NCBI GenBank assembly: GCA_964360995.1
Contig: CAYHYZ010000011.1
Location: 1 to 18,596, forward strand
Reading direction: 5' to 3'
From: CAYHBS01 sp964360995
Lineage (GTDB): Bacteria > Patescibacteriota > Minisyncoccia > Ryanbacterales > HO2-45-13
DNA length: 18,596 bases
A model generated the notes under the pieces. That model worked only from the letters and a program-made list of their open reading frames with translations, was not told the origin of the DNA and ran no database searches. This document shows positions 1-5,775 of this stretch, piece by piece (position 1 is the first letter of the stretch; the number at the start of each line of letters is the position of its first letter). The position numbers and the translations under genes were made by a program.

Positions 1-1
1 T

Positions 2-27
2 AACCACGGCCTCACGGCCGTGGTTTT
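2..27 (+). terminator. Rho-independent terminator of an upstream plus-strand unit
   Basis: A perfect 10-bp stem (2-11 with 16-25) with a TCAC loop is followed by TTTT. It would end a plus-strand transcript that enters from outside the window. Confidence 0.75.
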
Positions 28-47
28 AGCTTTGTATTTAGGGCATA

Positions 48-78
48 TAAAAACAGTCCCGACTAGGTCGGGACTGTT
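48..78 (-). terminator. Rho-independent terminator of the small minus-strand gene
   Basis: An 11-bp perfect stem (52-62 with 68-78, loop CTAGG) is followed on the minus strand by TTTTATAT. It lies just past the stop of the 61-aa gene. Its arms contain GTCCCGA/TCGGGAC, which recur in the palindrome at 11218-11237. Confidence 0.75.
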
Positions 79-102
79 GCCGTTCGAGTCTTCTCACCAT
101 CC

Positions 103-288
103 CTAACCGGTGAAGGTTATAAATCGTGATGCTTGCCACGCACGAAATGTATCTTGTTTGAGCATCTTCGCGAGTGCTTGTGCGCGCTCGAATGGGGTTG
201 GCTGCTGATATGTTTTTGCACTTGGTTTTTCTAAGAGTCGCTTCCGCAGTCTTTCAACGGCTCTGCCAATGCACTCCTCATCCATCAC
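103..288 (-). CDS. Small hypothetical protein (61 aa)
   Basis: I do not recognise this protein. It is short, charged and probably helical (REAL-type heptads such as AVERLRKRLLEK and FERAQALAKMLKQ) with no membrane segment or cysteine motif beyond one Cys. It is judged real because the minus strand carries a full expression signal. There is a TATAAT box at 306-311, a GGAGG Shine-Dalgarno at 295-299, a start, and a terminator at 48-78. The start may be GTG at 288 (6 nt from the SD) or ATG at 285 (9 nt). Either fits, so the protein is 60 or 61 aa. It is one of only a few genes here with a clear Shine-Dalgarno. Confidence 0.6.
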   Translation of the reverse strand: MMDEECIGRAVERLRKRLLEKPSAKTYQQPTPFERAQALAKMLKQDTFRAWQASRFITFTG

Positions 289-305
289 GTATTACCTCCA
301 CAGGT

Positions 306-335
306 ATTATAACTTACATATTAAAAAAATATGAA
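306..335 (-). promoter_or_regulatory. Sigma70-like promoter of the 61-aa gene
   Basis: On the minus strand TATAAT (306-311) is preceded 18 nt upstream by TTCATA (330-335). The predicted start site near 299 gives a short leader carrying the GGAGG. Confidence 0.5.
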
Positions 336-414
336 CAAAAAATCTTCGTGTCCTGTGGAGGTTTTTTCTTCACCAAGAAATTCTGCAATTCCTGCAGAGA
401 GGGTGTCATTTGAG

Positions 415-443
415 TTGACAGAAGAGGCATCATATTCTAGTAT
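415..443 (+). promoter_or_regulatory. Strong sigma70-like promoter for a putative noncoding RNA
   Basis: A consensus TTGACA (415-420), exactly 17 nt of spacer, and TAGTAT (438-443). It is the best -35/-10 pair I found in the window, and it is not followed by a start codon with a ribosome-binding site. Confidence 0.7.
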
Positions 444-449
444 GCACAG

Positions 450-622
450 CGATGGGCGTCAGAAGGGGGCAACCTTAGAGAAGATACATCGTCTGGTTGT
501 AATGCCGAAAGTGTGACGTCCAGCCGTACGGGCTAGGCGACGAAGCAAAGCTTCTCTAGGTACGAAACCTCCAATCCAACAGTGCTCTGCTTCGATATAG
601 ACGGGCAGAGCACTATTTTTTT
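450..622 (+). ncRNA. Putative structured noncoding RNA, about 170 nt
   Basis: A consensus promoter ends at 443 and a strong plus-strand terminator ends near 622, with no convincing ORF between. The transcript can fold into a rod. Positions 471-482 pair with 551-561 (about 11 bp, one bulge), the G-run at 465-469 can pair with the CCTCC near 570, and TCGTC near 487-491 can pair with GACGA near 540. A small hairpin (AGCC/GGCT) sits near 522-534. The length and rod shape recall 6S RNA, but I see no sequence that proves this. It lacks the SRP RNA tetraloop region, the RNase P core and the tmRNA ends. The neighbouring protease gene converges on it. Confidence 0.5.
581..622 (+). terminator. Rho-independent terminator of the putative ncRNA
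   Basis: A perfect 10-bp stem, 581-590 with 605-614, is followed on the plus strand by ATTTTTTTTAT. The minus-strand side lacks a T-tract, so its main job is on the plus strand. It overlaps the end of the converging protease gene. Confidence 0.8.
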
Positions 623-1656
623 TATTTCCACTCGTCCACCGGGAACGTAACAGTGCGATATTTCCCGTCTTTGAGTATTTGGAGTTCTACTTTTTCTCCC
701 GGTGTGAAATTTTCAAGCTGATCTTCGAGCGTATTGTCAGTGGTTACCGGAGTTCCGTTACATTCCACAAGGATGTCTCCCTCCATAATTCCTGCGCGTG
801 CAGCAGGACTTCCCGGGATGACCGCTTGATCGCCCGGAATTTGCTCGGTGACCACCACTGCGCCGTGGTCGACAGGGAAGTGAAAACGCTTCTGGATGCG
901 AGGATTCAAAATAAAATAACGAATGCCAAGATACGGTCTCCGGATACGTCCGAATTCGAGGATATCATGCAGATCTCGCCGGACTTTATCGATAGGAATA
1001 GCAAATCCAATATTTTGTGCGCCAAACACTACTGCTGCGTTTACGCCAATCACTTCTCCTTTGAGATTGAGAAGAGGGCCACCGGAATTTCCAGGATTGA
1101 TTGCTGCATCGGTTTGGATAAGTCCGCGGAGGCGCTCCTGATGCCCCTCTCCGTCAGTGACTGCAGTGACGAATCGTGAAAGACCAGACACCACACCGGT
1201 AGATACGGTACTTTGAAATTCGCCGAGCACGGTGCCAATCGCGATCACGGTTTGTCCAAGATGGATGCCACGTGCGGTGCCAAGTCGAATTGCGGGGATG
1301 CGATGTTCCGATTTGATACGTAGCACTGCAAGATCATGGATAGGATCGCGCCCTACCACCAGTGCTTCATGGCGGGCACCTTCCTGATCATATACGGCGT
1401 ACGTTGCCTTCGGATCGAGTACTACATGTTTATTAGTGAGCACTAGTCCATCATCGGAAATAACAAATCCGGACCCCCCACCAATTTTTATTTTTCCCTG
1501 TTCGTCGCGGGGGAGTGTAGCGGTAGGAATACACACATTAATGCCGGGGATTGATCGCTCGGCCTCATCGGCATCTTTTGAGACGGCGACAGATACAACC
1601 GATGGCAGTGCCAATCGAACGGCGCGCATTACCCGTGCATCGTGAGAGAAGAACAT
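622..1656 (-). CDS. HtrA/DegP-like trypsin-fold serine protease with one PDZ domain
   Basis: The protein is 344 aa. A trypsin-like domain spans roughly residues 15-225, with the catalytic triad visible as His77 (TNKHVV), Asp108 (HDLAVL) and Ser191 (NPGNSGGPL). A C-terminal PDZ domain spans about 245-340 (SPAARAGIMEGDILVECNG). This is the DegP/DegQ/DegS protein quality-control family, normally periplasmic or membrane-anchored. Here residue 12 onward already aligns with the start of the mature protease (LPSVVSVAV), and there is no signal peptide or TM helix. The reading frame meets a TGA five codons above the ATG, so a longer N-terminus is excluded and a cytoplasmic location is possible. A TGA-TACAAT extended -10 (1663-1668) ends 6 nt before the ATG, so the mRNA is predicted leaderless. 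A later ATG at residue 10 is the alternative start. Confidence 0.9.
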   Translation of the reverse strand: MFFSHDARVMRAVRLALPSVVSVAVSKDADEAERSIPGINVCIPTATLPRDEQGKIKIGGGSGFVISDDGLVLTNKHVVLDPKATYAVYDQEGARHEALVVGRDPIHDLAVLRIKSEHRIPAIRLGTARGIHLGQTVIAIGTVLGEFQSTVSTGVVSGLSRFVTAVTDGEGHQERLRGLIQTDAAINPGNSGGPLLNLKGEVIGVNAAVVFGAQNIGFAIPIDKVRRDLHDILEFGRIRRPYLGIRYFILNPRIQKRFHFPVDHGAVVVTEQIPGDQAVIPGSPAARAGIMEGDILVECNGTPVTTDNTLEDQLENFTPGEKVELQILKDGKYRTVTFPVDEWK

Positions 1657-1662
1657 GCAAAT

Positions 1663-1671
1663 ATTGTATCA
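1663..1671 (-). promoter_or_regulatory. Extended -10 promoter, leaderless start of the protease gene
   Basis: Minus-strand TG-A-TACAAT, then 6 nt, then ATG at 1656. No recognisable -35 was seen. The predicted transcription start falls on or next to the A of the ATG. Confidence 0.6.
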
Positions 1672-1722
1672 TAGGAGTGCGTTGAGGATAGTAAAAAAAT
1701 GTGTAATAGTGATGACGTCCAG

Positions 1723-1795
1723 GCCCTCGTAGCTCAATGGATTAGAGCAGCTCCGTCCTAAGGAGACGATGGAGGTTCGATTCCTTTCGAGGGCA
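1723..1795 (+). tRNA. tRNA-Arg (anticodon CCT)
   Basis: The acceptor stem is GCCCTCG paired with CGAGGGC, the discriminator is A, and the T-arm contains GGTTCGATTCC. The anticodon loop GTCCTAA has T33 and anticodon CCT, reading AGG. CCA is not encoded (next bases CATT). dut begins 8 nt after the tRNA end. Confidence 0.95.
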
Positions 1796-1803
1796 CATTT
1801 CAT

Positions 1804-2235
1804 ATGAAAGTACGTATCAAGCGGATCGACAAAACACTGCCACTTCCCGAGTATAAAACTGCGGGGGCGGTTGCTGTGGATTTATCCGCGCGTCTCGATG
1901 TGAAGATTCTTGCGCGTTCTGTGGCATACGTACCACTCAATGTAATCATCGCTCCTCCCGAGGGGCATATGATTTTTCTTGCCGCACGCTCATCACTCCA
2001 TAAGCGGGGGCTGATGATGGCAAATAGTGTAGGAATTGGAGACCGTGATTTTTCGGGAAATAATGATGAATATACCGCGGCGCTGTACAATTTTTCTGAC
2101 ACAGATGTTACCGTCGCACGTGGAGATCGCATTGTGCAGGCACTACTGTTTCAATATGGTATTGCCGAGTGGGAAGAGGTAGACAATATGGAGAGTGAGA
2201 GTCGCGGCGGATTTGGCACAACAGGGCATATTTGA
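1804..2235 (+). CDS. dut: Deoxyuridine 5'-triphosphate nucleotidohydrolase (dUTPase, trimeric type)
   Basis: The protein is 143 aa, normal for the trimeric family, which hydrolyses dUTP to dUMP and pyrophosphate to keep uracil out of DNA. All five motifs are present. Motif 1 is AGAVAVDLSA (20-29), motif 2 is ARSSLHKRG (61-69), motif 3 is GIGDRDFSG with the catalytic Asp expected at Asp80, motif 4 is RGDRIVQALL (106-115), and motif 5 is SRGGFGTTG (133-141). Motif 3 departs from the usual G-V-I-D-x-D-Y pattern (Gly for Ile, Phe for Tyr) but keeps both acidic residues. The start ATG lies 8 nt after tRNA-Arg with no Shine-Dalgarno in the gap. The gene is probably made from the tRNA promoter and freed by tRNA 3' processing. 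tRNA-Ala follows 15 nt after the stop. Confidence 0.93.
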   Translation: MKVRIKRIDKTLPLPEYKTAGAVAVDLSARLDVKILARSVAYVPLNVIIAPPEGHMIFLAARSSLHKRGLMMANSVGIGDRDFSGNNDEYTAALYNFSDTDVTVARGDRIVQALLFQYGIAEWEEVDNMESESRGGFGTTGHI

Positions 2236-2250
2236 TAGTCTTTGGTCACT

Positions 2251-2321
2251 GGGCCCATAGTTCAGTGGTAGAACGCATCCATGGCATGGATGAGGTCGGA
2301 GTTCGATTCTCCGTGGGTCCA
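2251..2321 (+). tRNA. tRNA-Ala (anticodon GGC)
   Basis: The acceptor stem GGGCCCA pairs with TGGGTCC with one G-T pair, and the discriminator is A. The anticodon arm is CATCC-ATGGCAT-GGATG, anticodon GGC. The T-arm has GAGTTCGATTCTC. CCA is not encoded (ACCT follows). Confidence 0.94.
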
Positions 2322-2342
2322 CCTTCGAACCCGTCAAGACTG

Positions 2343-2371
2343 GGAAATGTGGTGTAAAAGGCAACATTTCC
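2343..2371 (+). other. Hairpin downstream of tRNA-Ala
   Basis: An 8-bp perfect stem (2343-2350 with 2364-2371) with a 13-nt loop. It is followed by TCTTCTC rather than a T-run, so it is at best a weak terminator of the tRNA-Arg/dut/tRNA-Ala unit. Confidence 0.4.
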
Positions 2372-2403
2372 TCTTCTCGCCATCGCAAGGCATCGCATCT
2401 GCA

Positions 2404-2434
2404 TTAAAAAAACACCCCTGTACGAAGGGGTGTT
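2404..2434 (-). terminator. Rho-independent terminator of the coiled-coil gene
   Basis: The stem is 2411-2418 with 2427-2434 (AACACCCC/GGGGTGTT). On the minus strand it is followed by an unbroken T-run (TTTTTAAT), 35 nt past the stop of the coiled-coil gene. Confidence 0.8.
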
Positions 2435-2468
2435 GGGTGCAAAACTCATCTTCTCTGAGCGTGAGCTC

Positions 2469-2687
2469 CTACAGCTCGACGTGGAGCTTGTCACGCAGCA
2501 CATGTTCAATGCGCTCCACACGTTCCACGACCCGGTGTTGGTAGAGGAGTGCGTCGAGTTTCTTCTCGATGCGGTCTGTGCGGTCATCCGTGGCGTCAAG
2601 CTTTTTGAATACCATTAAAAACGAGTCGTCGAGGGCTCGCTTCAACTGTTCGATGTCGCGTTTTGTTGCTGGGTCGTCAGCCGTCAT
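2469..2687 (-). CDS. Small coiled-coil protein (72 aa)
   Basis: The protein has no recognised family. After a short charged N-terminus (MTADDPATKRDIEQL) it shows heptad-like spacing of Leu/Ile/Val to the end (IEQLKRALDD, DRIEKKLDALL, VERVERIEHVLRDKL), which predicts a long coiled coil with no membrane segment. The frame is open to 2723, but the extra first codons are the TTG-ACG of the -35 box itself. The ATG at 2687 is therefore chosen. It lies 6 nt after a TACCAT -10, which predicts a leaderless mRNA. The gene has its own terminator. Short coiled-coil proteins like this are common in Patescibacteria, but their role is unknown. Confidence 0.65.
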   Translation of the reverse strand: MTADDPATKRDIEQLKRALDDSFLMVFKKLDATDDRTDRIEKKLDALLYQHRVVERVERIEHVLRDKLHVEL

Positions 2688-2693
2688 GTTGAT

Positions 2694-2723
2694 ATGGTAA
2701 CGGGATAGGGAAGAAAGCGTCAA
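2694..2723 (-). promoter_or_regulatory. Promoter of the coiled-coil gene (leaderless)
   Basis: Minus-strand TTGACG (2718-2723), an 18-nt spacer, and TACCAT (2694-2699), then 6 nt to the ATG at 2687. Confidence 0.65.
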
Positions 2724-2784
2724 GGGACGGGTGGAGTGCCCAGCGCGGCAACATCTCCAGCCTTCCTGCAGTGAATCCTCCTTC

Positions 2785-2790
2785 TATACT
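2785..2790 (+). promoter_or_regulatory. -10 box directly before the 53-aa gene
   Basis: TATACT ends 5 nt before the ATG at 2796. The intervening GGAGC resembles a Shine-Dalgarno but would lie upstream of the predicted transcription start. Confidence 0.5.
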
Positions 2791-2795
2791 GGAGC

Positions 2796-2957
2796 ATGGA
2801 ACTGACCGACGAGGATATCCTCGAGTATCAAGTGATGTGGCGGGAGGAGTTCGGAGAAGAGATCAGTGCAGAAGAAGCGCGGAGAAGTGCAACGGAACTG
2901 CTCGAGCTCTGCCGAGTCCTCTTCTTCGAATCACCACCGGTTGATCTGGAAAAGTAG
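2796..2957 (+). CDS. Small acidic hypothetical protein (53 aa)
   Basis: The translation starts MELTDEDILEYQVMWREEFG and ends at TAG 2955-2957. It is acidic and predicted to be all helical, with the pattern EEFGEEISAEEARRSATELLEL typical of small conserved Patescibacteria proteins of unknown function. I recall similar short sequences next to mobile or accessory genes in these genomes, but cannot confirm a family. It is supported by a TATACT box 5 nt before the ATG, uninterrupted coding sense and a normal stop. It is preceded by the divergent coiled-coil gene, about 108 nt away, so the two probably fire from one divergent promoter region. Confidence 0.6.
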   Translation: MELTDEDILEYQVMWREEFGEEISAEEARRSATELLELCRVLFFESPPVDLEK

Positions 2958-3073
2958 TGGCGTCACGCTGCTTCACGGTCTGAATCTTTCATGAGAGCAT
3001 GGAGATTGTTTAGTTCGTCCTCATTCGCTGCATTCGTGCAAAAAGTTCGAACGTCCTCTACATAGCTCCACAC

Positions 3074-3530
3074 ATGAAAAGTACGACACAACGTGTACTA
3101 CTCAAAGAAACATTTCAAGCCGCATTGCTTAACAGTGTTGGGACGAAAATGTTTCAACGCGTGTATGTGAAAGTTGGGGGGAAGAAAAAAGATGTGATGC
3201 AAAAAGGCAGCCTCTCTTGTGCATTTTATGTATCGTCACTGTTGGCAATGTTTGGTCTTATGGACAGATCGCACGCGACGGTGCGCACGACAGAAAAAAA
3301 TGCTTATCAAACACGATTGGAAACGAGCTCGCACGTTTCAATTTGGGAATGTGTTGATTTGGGGCGCCACTCCAGATTCGGATGGACACCAACATATTGG
3401 ATTTTATTTGGGCAATCAAAGAGCAATCAGTAATAGTTCGAAGAAAAAAGTACCCCACATTCACCACGTTACTTATCAACGTAAGCGTCCAGTGGTACGA
3501 ATGTACCGCCACTTCTCACTTTCTTCGTGA
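3074..3530 (+). pseudogene. NlpC/P60- or CHAP-like cysteine hydrolase, interrupted by a frameshift at an A7 tract
   Basis: The first frame runs from ATG 3074. It encodes a region with a candidate nucleophile Cys (GSLSCAFYVSSLL, about residue 49) and is good coding sequence up to HATVRTTEK. At the A7 run (3294-3300) the sense continues in the next frame with DWKRARTFQFGNVLIW, then GHQHIGFYLGNQRAISNSS, which supplies the candidate His (HIGFYLG), ending at 3528-3530. Removing one A joins the halves into about 151 aa. The pattern (SCAFYVSS, GNVLIW, HIGFYLGN.AISNSS) fits a papain-like cell-wall amidase/endopeptidase fold. This is inferred from motifs, not a named family. No signal peptide is visible. 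The split may be a sequencing indel, true decay, or slippage on A7. Confidence 0.6.
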
Positions 3531-3581
3531 TGCACTGCATATGTCCGCTTCGGCACTCACATGAGTTTCTTTGGTGCCGGT

Positions 3582-3589
3582 GATATACT
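3582..3589 (+). promoter_or_regulatory. Extended -10 promoter of the PilM/SH3 gene (leaderless)
   Basis: TGA-TATACT, then GACTAT (6 nt), then ATG at 3596. There is no clear -35; the TGn extension compensates. Confidence 0.65.
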
Positions 3590-3595
3590 GACTAT

Positions 3596-5140
3596 ATGGC
3601 ATTTTACCTTCGCCGCGCAGTAGGAATTGAGATTACGGACAATGTAATTCGATTTGCTGTGGTTGGCAGAAAGATCCGCGGCATGGACGTTCAAGGATTA
3701 CATGAGCACCCACTGCCGGAGGGAGTTGTGGTGAATGGGGTTATTGAACATCACAAACAACTCGCGGCGCATTTTTTACAATCTGTCAGAGAAACATTTA
3801 AATCAGAGCGACTTCCTGCAAGATCCGTGTTTATTCTTCCATGGCAGTTATTTTCGTACGAAGAAAAAATTGTTTCAGAGTATTCCGCTGATACACTCCC
3901 TACTACTAGTGAGGCCCGCAGCGCGCTCGGTCTTGATGAAATTTCGCACGTGTGGAGTGCAGCGGTAACGGAAAGCGACAATGGCAGGCAATATCATGCA
4001 CTCGTTGCTCCAAGAGAAAGTGTAGAAGAGTGGAGACAGCTTTTTCGAGACGTGCGTGCCCCGCACGTGACGGTAGATGTTGGTTCTGTCGCAACGCTAC
4101 GCGCGGTGTATGCCAGCGCGCCACATGGTGGGCGCATACTCATTCGTTTTTTTGATACACAAGCAGAGCTCACACTCGTGTATGACCGCATGATTGTTGG
4201 TACTGTTATGGTGCCGTGTGACAAATCGCAAGTGGAGCATGCAGTTGAGCAGTTGCATACATTTAGTCAACAGCTTGCTGATGTGCGCGACTATGCGGAA
4301 GCAGAAAAAATTGTGAACGATAAGATTATGCCGGTGATCGAAGAGCCAATGACCGGAGTAATTAAAGCAGTGCAACAATTGAGTGATCATTTAGATATGC
4401 TGTTTAGTCGGAGACCACAAGAAGCTTTGATTATTGGATATTCACTGCCTCGCGTGTTCACCGATACCCTACAGCAACGTATTGGTATTTGGATGCGGCA
4501 GGCGCACACATCAGTGCTCGCACGCAAAGATTTACGTTTTGTGAGCGCCTCACCTGAAGGGGTAACAAATTATATTAGTACTATTGGAGCCGCAGAGCGT
4601 ATTTTGTTTTATCAGTGGAACAAAGATCCACGCATGGCACTTGCGGGCGGAACGGTGTATGCAACGCACCTACTCAAGCAAAGAAGGATCATTCCTGGCG
4701 TTCCAACATTCGGACACCAACTACGTGTTTCATCGCCGCAACTCTTTGCATTTCTTGGAATCATGGCAGTCACTGGCATGGTATTTCTGATGCGCGGAGT
4801 ATCGAGTCCGGCGGCACTCATTCAGGGAGAGACCTGGGATCCTCCGGAGCTTGAGGATGTGGTAGCAAAGCCGTTGGTGACTTCGGACATTGTTGCCGAT
4901 GAAATGCCAAGCGAGATTATTCCCAGCGCCCCTACAACTCCCAGAATATATATTAAAGACACCCCAACGGGATGGCTGAATGTGCGCTCTGGCCCCAGCA
5001 CGGTATATGATGCGGCGCGGAAAGTGCTCCCGGGAGAATCATATGAATTCATAGAAGAAGACGGCGATTGGTACAAAATTCGGTTGAGTGAGGGAATAGA
5101 GGGGTGGGTGATCAAGGAATATACAGAAAAAAAACCCTAA
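3596..5140 (+). CDS. PilM-like actin-fold protein with TM helix and C-terminal SH3b domain
   Basis: The protein is 514 aa. Residues 1 to about 370 resemble the PilM/FtsA actin-like ATPase fold. They open with a strand-rich GIEITDNVIRFAVVG, followed by the VVVNGVIEHHKQLAAHF region and a second lobe (ILIRFFDTQAELTLVYD). This fold normally organises type IV pilus assembly on the cytoplasmic face. A single hydrophobic segment at about 383-400 (LFAFLGIMAVTGMVFLM) is followed by an acidic, proline-rich linker. A bacterial SH3 domain follows at about 450-510 (GWLNVRSGPSTVYD, GWVIKEY), a fold that binds peptidoglycan or peptides outside the membrane. The architecture therefore spans inside to outside, unlike ordinary soluble PilM. 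The gene stands alone with its own promoter and terminator. PilM homology is by fold-level pattern only; the SH3b call is firmer. Confidence 0.7.
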   Translation: MAFYLRRAVGIEITDNVIRFAVVGRKIRGMDVQGLHEHPLPEGVVVNGVIEHHKQLAAHFLQSVRETFKSERLPARSVFILPWQLFSYEEKIVSEYSADTLPTTSEARSALGLDEISHVWSAAVTESDNGRQYHALVAPRESVEEWRQLFRDVRAPHVTVDVGSVATLRAVYASAPHGGRILIRFFDTQAELTLVYDRMIVGTVMVPCDKSQVEHAVEQLHTFSQQLADVRDYAEAEKIVNDKIMPVIEEPMTGVIKAVQQLSDHLDMLFSRRPQEALIIGYSLPRVFTDTLQQRIGIWMRQAHTSVLARKDLRFVSASPEGVTNYISTIGAAERILFYQWNKDPRMALAGGTVYATHLLKQRRIIPGVPTFGHQLRVSSPQLFAFLGIMAVTGMVFLMRGVSSPAALIQGETWDPPELEDVVAKPLVTSDIVADEMPSEIIPSAPTTPRIYIKDTPTGWLNVRSGPSTVYDAARKVLPGESYEFIEEDGDWYKIRLSEGIEGWVIKEYTEKKP

Positions 5141-5166
5141 ACCCAATGTGGTTCAGGAAAAAAATG

Positions 5167-5199
5167 AGCCCCGCCGCAGATACTGCGGCGGGGCTTTTA
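5167..5199. terminator. Bidirectional rho-independent terminator
   Basis: A perfect 13-bp GC-rich stem (5167-5179 with 5183-5195) with a 3-nt loop. It is followed by TTTTAG on the plus strand and CATTTTTT on the minus strand. It separates the converging PilM/SH3 gene and the 58-aa gene. Confidence 0.9.
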
Positions 5200-5201
5200 G
5201 T

Positions 5202-5378
5202 TTACTCGATCACTTCATGCTCGATGTTGCGTTCCTTGAGCTTTGCGATCGTATCACGATGCACGTGTACATGGACTTTCTTGCCTTTGTACATTGTGAG
5301 CGACGCGTGCGTGAGCACGTCTTGTGCCCTTGAAATGTCGAGACAATGCAACACCACTTCCACCGAATCTTCAGACAT
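5202..5378 (-). CDS. Small hypothetical protein (58 aa)
   Basis: I do not recognise this protein. It has a compact alpha/beta look (VEVVLHCLDIS, VHVHVHRDTIAKLKERNIEHEVIE), with alternating His/Val in a strand (HVHVH) that might bind metal, though that is speculation. The frame is open further upstream, but ATG 5378 is chosen because GGAGG (5384-5388) lies 5 nt before it. A TATTAT box (5409-5414) sits about 30 nt upstream, giving a leader of about 24 nt. The gene shares a bidirectional terminator with the PilM/SH3 gene. Confidence 0.6.
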   Translation of the reverse strand: MSEDSVEVVLHCLDISRAQDVLTHASLTMYKGKKVHVHVHRDTIAKLKERNIEHEVIE

Positions 5379-5503
5379 TCCTTCCTCCACTAATAGTTTG
5401 AAGCTGTAATAATACAGGGGGAAAGGTGTTCGGTCAATACTCCAGTGACGCAAATGTGGAATATTTTGTTACCAAACTATATAGTAGGCGATATTGGAGA
5501 GGT

Positions 5504-5519
5504 TCCGCCGGCTGGCGGA
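5504..5519. repeat. Short palindrome, core GCCGGCTGGC, copy 1
   Basis: TCCGCC-GGCT-GGCGGA forms a 6-bp stem with a GGCT loop. The same 10-nt core GCCGGCTGGC is found at 11275-11284, and GGCT is the loop in both. A second small hairpin (GATAGTGC/GCACTATC) follows at 5531-5550. The stretch 5454-5634 holds no gene. Confidence 0.5.
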
Positions 5520-5530
5520 TGAGTGGAAGA

Positions 5531-5550
5531 GATAGTGCGCGGGCACTATC
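5531..5550. other. Perfect 8-bp hairpin upstream of tRNA-Ser
   Basis: GATAGTGC-GCGG-GCACTATC. No T-tract follows it. A TATGAT box at 5572-5577 further on may be the tRNA-Ser promoter. Confidence 0.35.
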
Positions 5551-5634
5551 GATTCCGAAGCACACTTTTCTTATGATTGCGAAGGTGGCAACCACGACGC
5601 CACTGGTCCCGCATAGTGGGCGACACACGCTCGT

Positions 5635-5721
5635 GGAGAGGTGGCTGAGTGGTTAAAAGCACCGCTCTCGAAAAGCGGCATGCCCGTAAGGGTATCGAGA
5701 GTTCGAATCTCTCCCTCTCCG
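5635..5721 (+). tRNA. tRNA-Ser (anticodon CGA)
   Basis: A class II tRNA of 87 nt. The acceptor GGAGAGG pairs with CCTCTCC and the discriminator is G, as expected for Ser. The anticodon arm is CCGCT-CTCGAAA-AGCGG, anticodon CGA. It has a long variable arm (TGCCCGTAAGGGTA). CCA is not encoded. Confidence 0.95.
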
Positions 5722-5727
5722 CATTAC

Positions 5728-5757
5728 AAAAAAGACTGCCGTGTGGCAGTCTTTTTT
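5728..5757 (+). terminator. Terminator after tRNA-Ser
   Basis: A 13-bp perfect stem AAAAAAGACTGCC/GGCAGTCTTTTTT with a GTGT loop, ending in a T-run. An extended -10 (TGT-TACACT, 5757-5765) for the Nudix gene begins on its last T. Confidence 0.9.
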
Positions 5758-5775
5758 GTTACACTGTTTCTATCT

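Noticed and set aside
331..516. 61-aa plus-strand ORF
   Set aside because: No ribosome-binding site, and the consensus promoter at 415-443 lies inside it. The sequence fits a noncoding RNA unit better.
450..622. SRP RNA, RNase P RNA or tmRNA identity for the putative ncRNA
   Set aside because: The conserved SRP GGAAGGAAGCAGCC-type loop, the RNase P GAGGAAAGTCC core and the tmRNA tRNA-like ends are all absent.
679..1179. 166-aa plus-strand ORF opposite the protease gene
   Set aside because: Antisense shadow. The protease frame has the full catalytic triad and PDZ motif.
2688..2723. Longer N-terminus for the coiled-coil protein starting at TTG 2723
   Set aside because: The TTGACG there serves as the -35 box of the promoter, and the -10 box would also lie inside the coding part.
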